Shown here: in pieces, positions 5,668-6,179 of the stretch
Position numbering within the stretch: the stretch's first letter is position 1
How the letters are laid out: the number at the start of each line of letters is the position of its first letter
Assembly (NCBI GenBank): GCA_014376655.1
Contig: JACMRC010000140.1
Coordinates: 1-6,179 of the forward strand
Source: Mucilaginibacter sp.
GTDB lineage: Bacteria; Bacteroidota; Bacteroidia; Sphingobacteriales; Sphingobacteriaceae
Reading direction: 5' to 3'
Length of the DNA stretch: 6,179 nucleotides
The notes under the pieces: model-generated
Told to the model about the DNA's origin: nothing
Databases searched by the model: none
What the model saw: only the letters and a program-made list of their open reading frames with translations
Translations under genes and position numbers: made by a program

Positions 5668-5691
5668 GTGCCCATAACTTTCTTACCTTTG
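5666..5691 (+). promoter_or_regulatory. Probable ubiX promoter, with short spacing
   Basis: TACCTTTG (5684-5691) is a perfect TAnnTTTG -7 element placed 17 bases before the ubiX ATG, giving a leader of roughly 10 bases, as is common in Bacteroidetes. The nearest TTG (5666-5668) is only 15 bases upstream, shorter than the usual 17-23, so the -33 element is uncertain. Confidence 0.5.
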
Positions 5692-5708
5692 ATTTGTTAA
5701 CTATAATC

Positions 5709-6179
5709 ATGAAGAAAAAAATAGTAATTGCTATTACCGGTGCCAGCGGCGCCATATATGCTAAGTTATTGTTAGATAGACTACAGCACTTGAATAGTCA
5801 AGTTGAAGAGGTTGCTGTTGTGATGTCTGACAACGCAAAACAGGTATGGAAATTTGAGCTGGATAACGAAGATTATACAAAATCATCGTTTAAATTTTAC
5901 GCCAAAACTGATTTTATGGCACCCTTTGCATCAGGTTCTGCAAAGTTTGATACCATGGTGATTATTCCCTGTTCTATGGGTACGCTGGGCCGAATAGCGG
6001 GCGGAATATCAGACGACCTGGTAACCCGCGCCGCCGATGTTATCCTAAAAGAGCGCCGCAAATTGATATTAGTAGCCCGCGATACGCCATTTAATTTGAT
6101 CCATATTCGCAATATGGCCACAGTTACCGAAGCTGGTGGGATTATCTGCCCAGCGGTGCCATCGTACTACAATAAACCA
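5709..6179 (+). CDS. ubiX: UbiX family flavin prenyltransferase, 5' part
   Basis: The open frame runs 157 codons to the window edge; the family is about 190 residues, so some 30 C-terminal residues are missing. UbiX joins a dimethylallyl group to reduced FMN to make prenyl-FMN, the cofactor of UbiD-type decarboxylases. It shows the Rossmann-like start MKKKIVIAITGASGAIYAK with the G11-A-S-G14 flavin-binding loop, VVMSDNAK (37-44), and I85-I-P-C88-S-M-G-T92. Then come G99-I-SDDL, R107-A-ADVILKERR, R124-DTPFN (family R-E-T-P, with Asp here in place of the usual Glu) and IHIRNM...TEAGG with E141 and PSYY. The related PpcB/Pad1 decarboxylase-associated proteins have the same fold and cannot be fully excluded. 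The start is the only ATG with a proper N-terminus; no Shine-Dalgarno sequence is present. No UbiD partner is visible in the window; menaquinone synthesis is a possible use but is inference. Confidence 0.93.
   Translation, partial: MKKKIVIAITGASGAIYAKLLLDRLQHLNSQVEEVAVVMSDNAKQVWKFELDNEDYTKSSFKFYAKTDFMAPFASGSAKFDTMVIIPCSMGTLGRIAGGISDDLVTRAADVILKERRKLILVARDTPFNLIHIRNMATVTEAGGIICPAVPSYYNKP

Noticed and set aside
5897..6121. Minus-strand open frame opposite ubiX
   Set aside because: The plus strand encodes conserved UbiX motifs throughout this span.
1..6179. A novel defence, mobile or secretion system
   Set aside because: All the large reading frames belong to known housekeeping families, and no transposase, integrase, nuclease, CRISPR repeat or toxin-antitoxin pair is visible.

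Overview
The window reads as ordinary chromosomal housekeeping DNA from a member of the Bacteroidota, most likely the Sphingobacteriaceae (Mucilaginibacter/Pedobacter type). The support is AT-rich coding and spacer DNA, perfect or near-perfect Bacteroidetes -7 elements (TAnnTTTG) before yajQ and ubiX, start codons that mostly lack a Shine-Dalgarno sequence, and Bacteroidetes-style PPK1 and 4HBT proteins. The placement rests on protein and promoter style, not on a marker gene. I see no mobile element, CRISPR array, tRNA, rRNA or phage gene, and no gene-free stretch above 300 bases.

Layout from left to right: (1) the 3' end of a SIMPL/DUF541-family gene on +, ending at 269; (2) a hairpin terminator shared with a converging small lipoprotein gene on - (323-703); (3) upstream of that on -, and possibly co-transcribed with it, a 4HBT-fold acyl-CoA thioesterase (746-1192); (4) a divergent spacer, then a small heat shock protein on + (1329-1766) with a perfect AGGAGG ribosome-binding site, the only one in the window; (5) a 194-base spacer that begins with a foldable element and ends in a strong terminator; (6) yajQ on - (1961-2452) with a well-matched Bacteroidetes promoter; (7) the polyphosphate pair on +, ppk1 (2614-4662) and a PPX/GppA phosphatase (4659-5552), overlapping by four bases at a TTG start; (8) two tandem terminators; (9) the 5' part of ubiX (5709 to the window end, about 30 residues missing).

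The only clear functional unit is the ppk1-ppx pair. PPK1 makes and can reverse-convert polyphosphate, and the phosphatase degrades polyphosphate and/or pppGpp, so making and breaking enzymes are translationally linked. Hsp20 (stress chaperone), YajQ (nucleotide or c-di-GMP binding) and polyphosphate metabolism all fit a stress-response theme, but the gene orientations show separate transcription units, so I do not claim a joint system.

The less explained material is non-coding: the structured 3' region after hsp20, the unusual hsp20 ribosome-binding site, and the promoter-like element placed just before the two tandem terminators upstream of ubiX.
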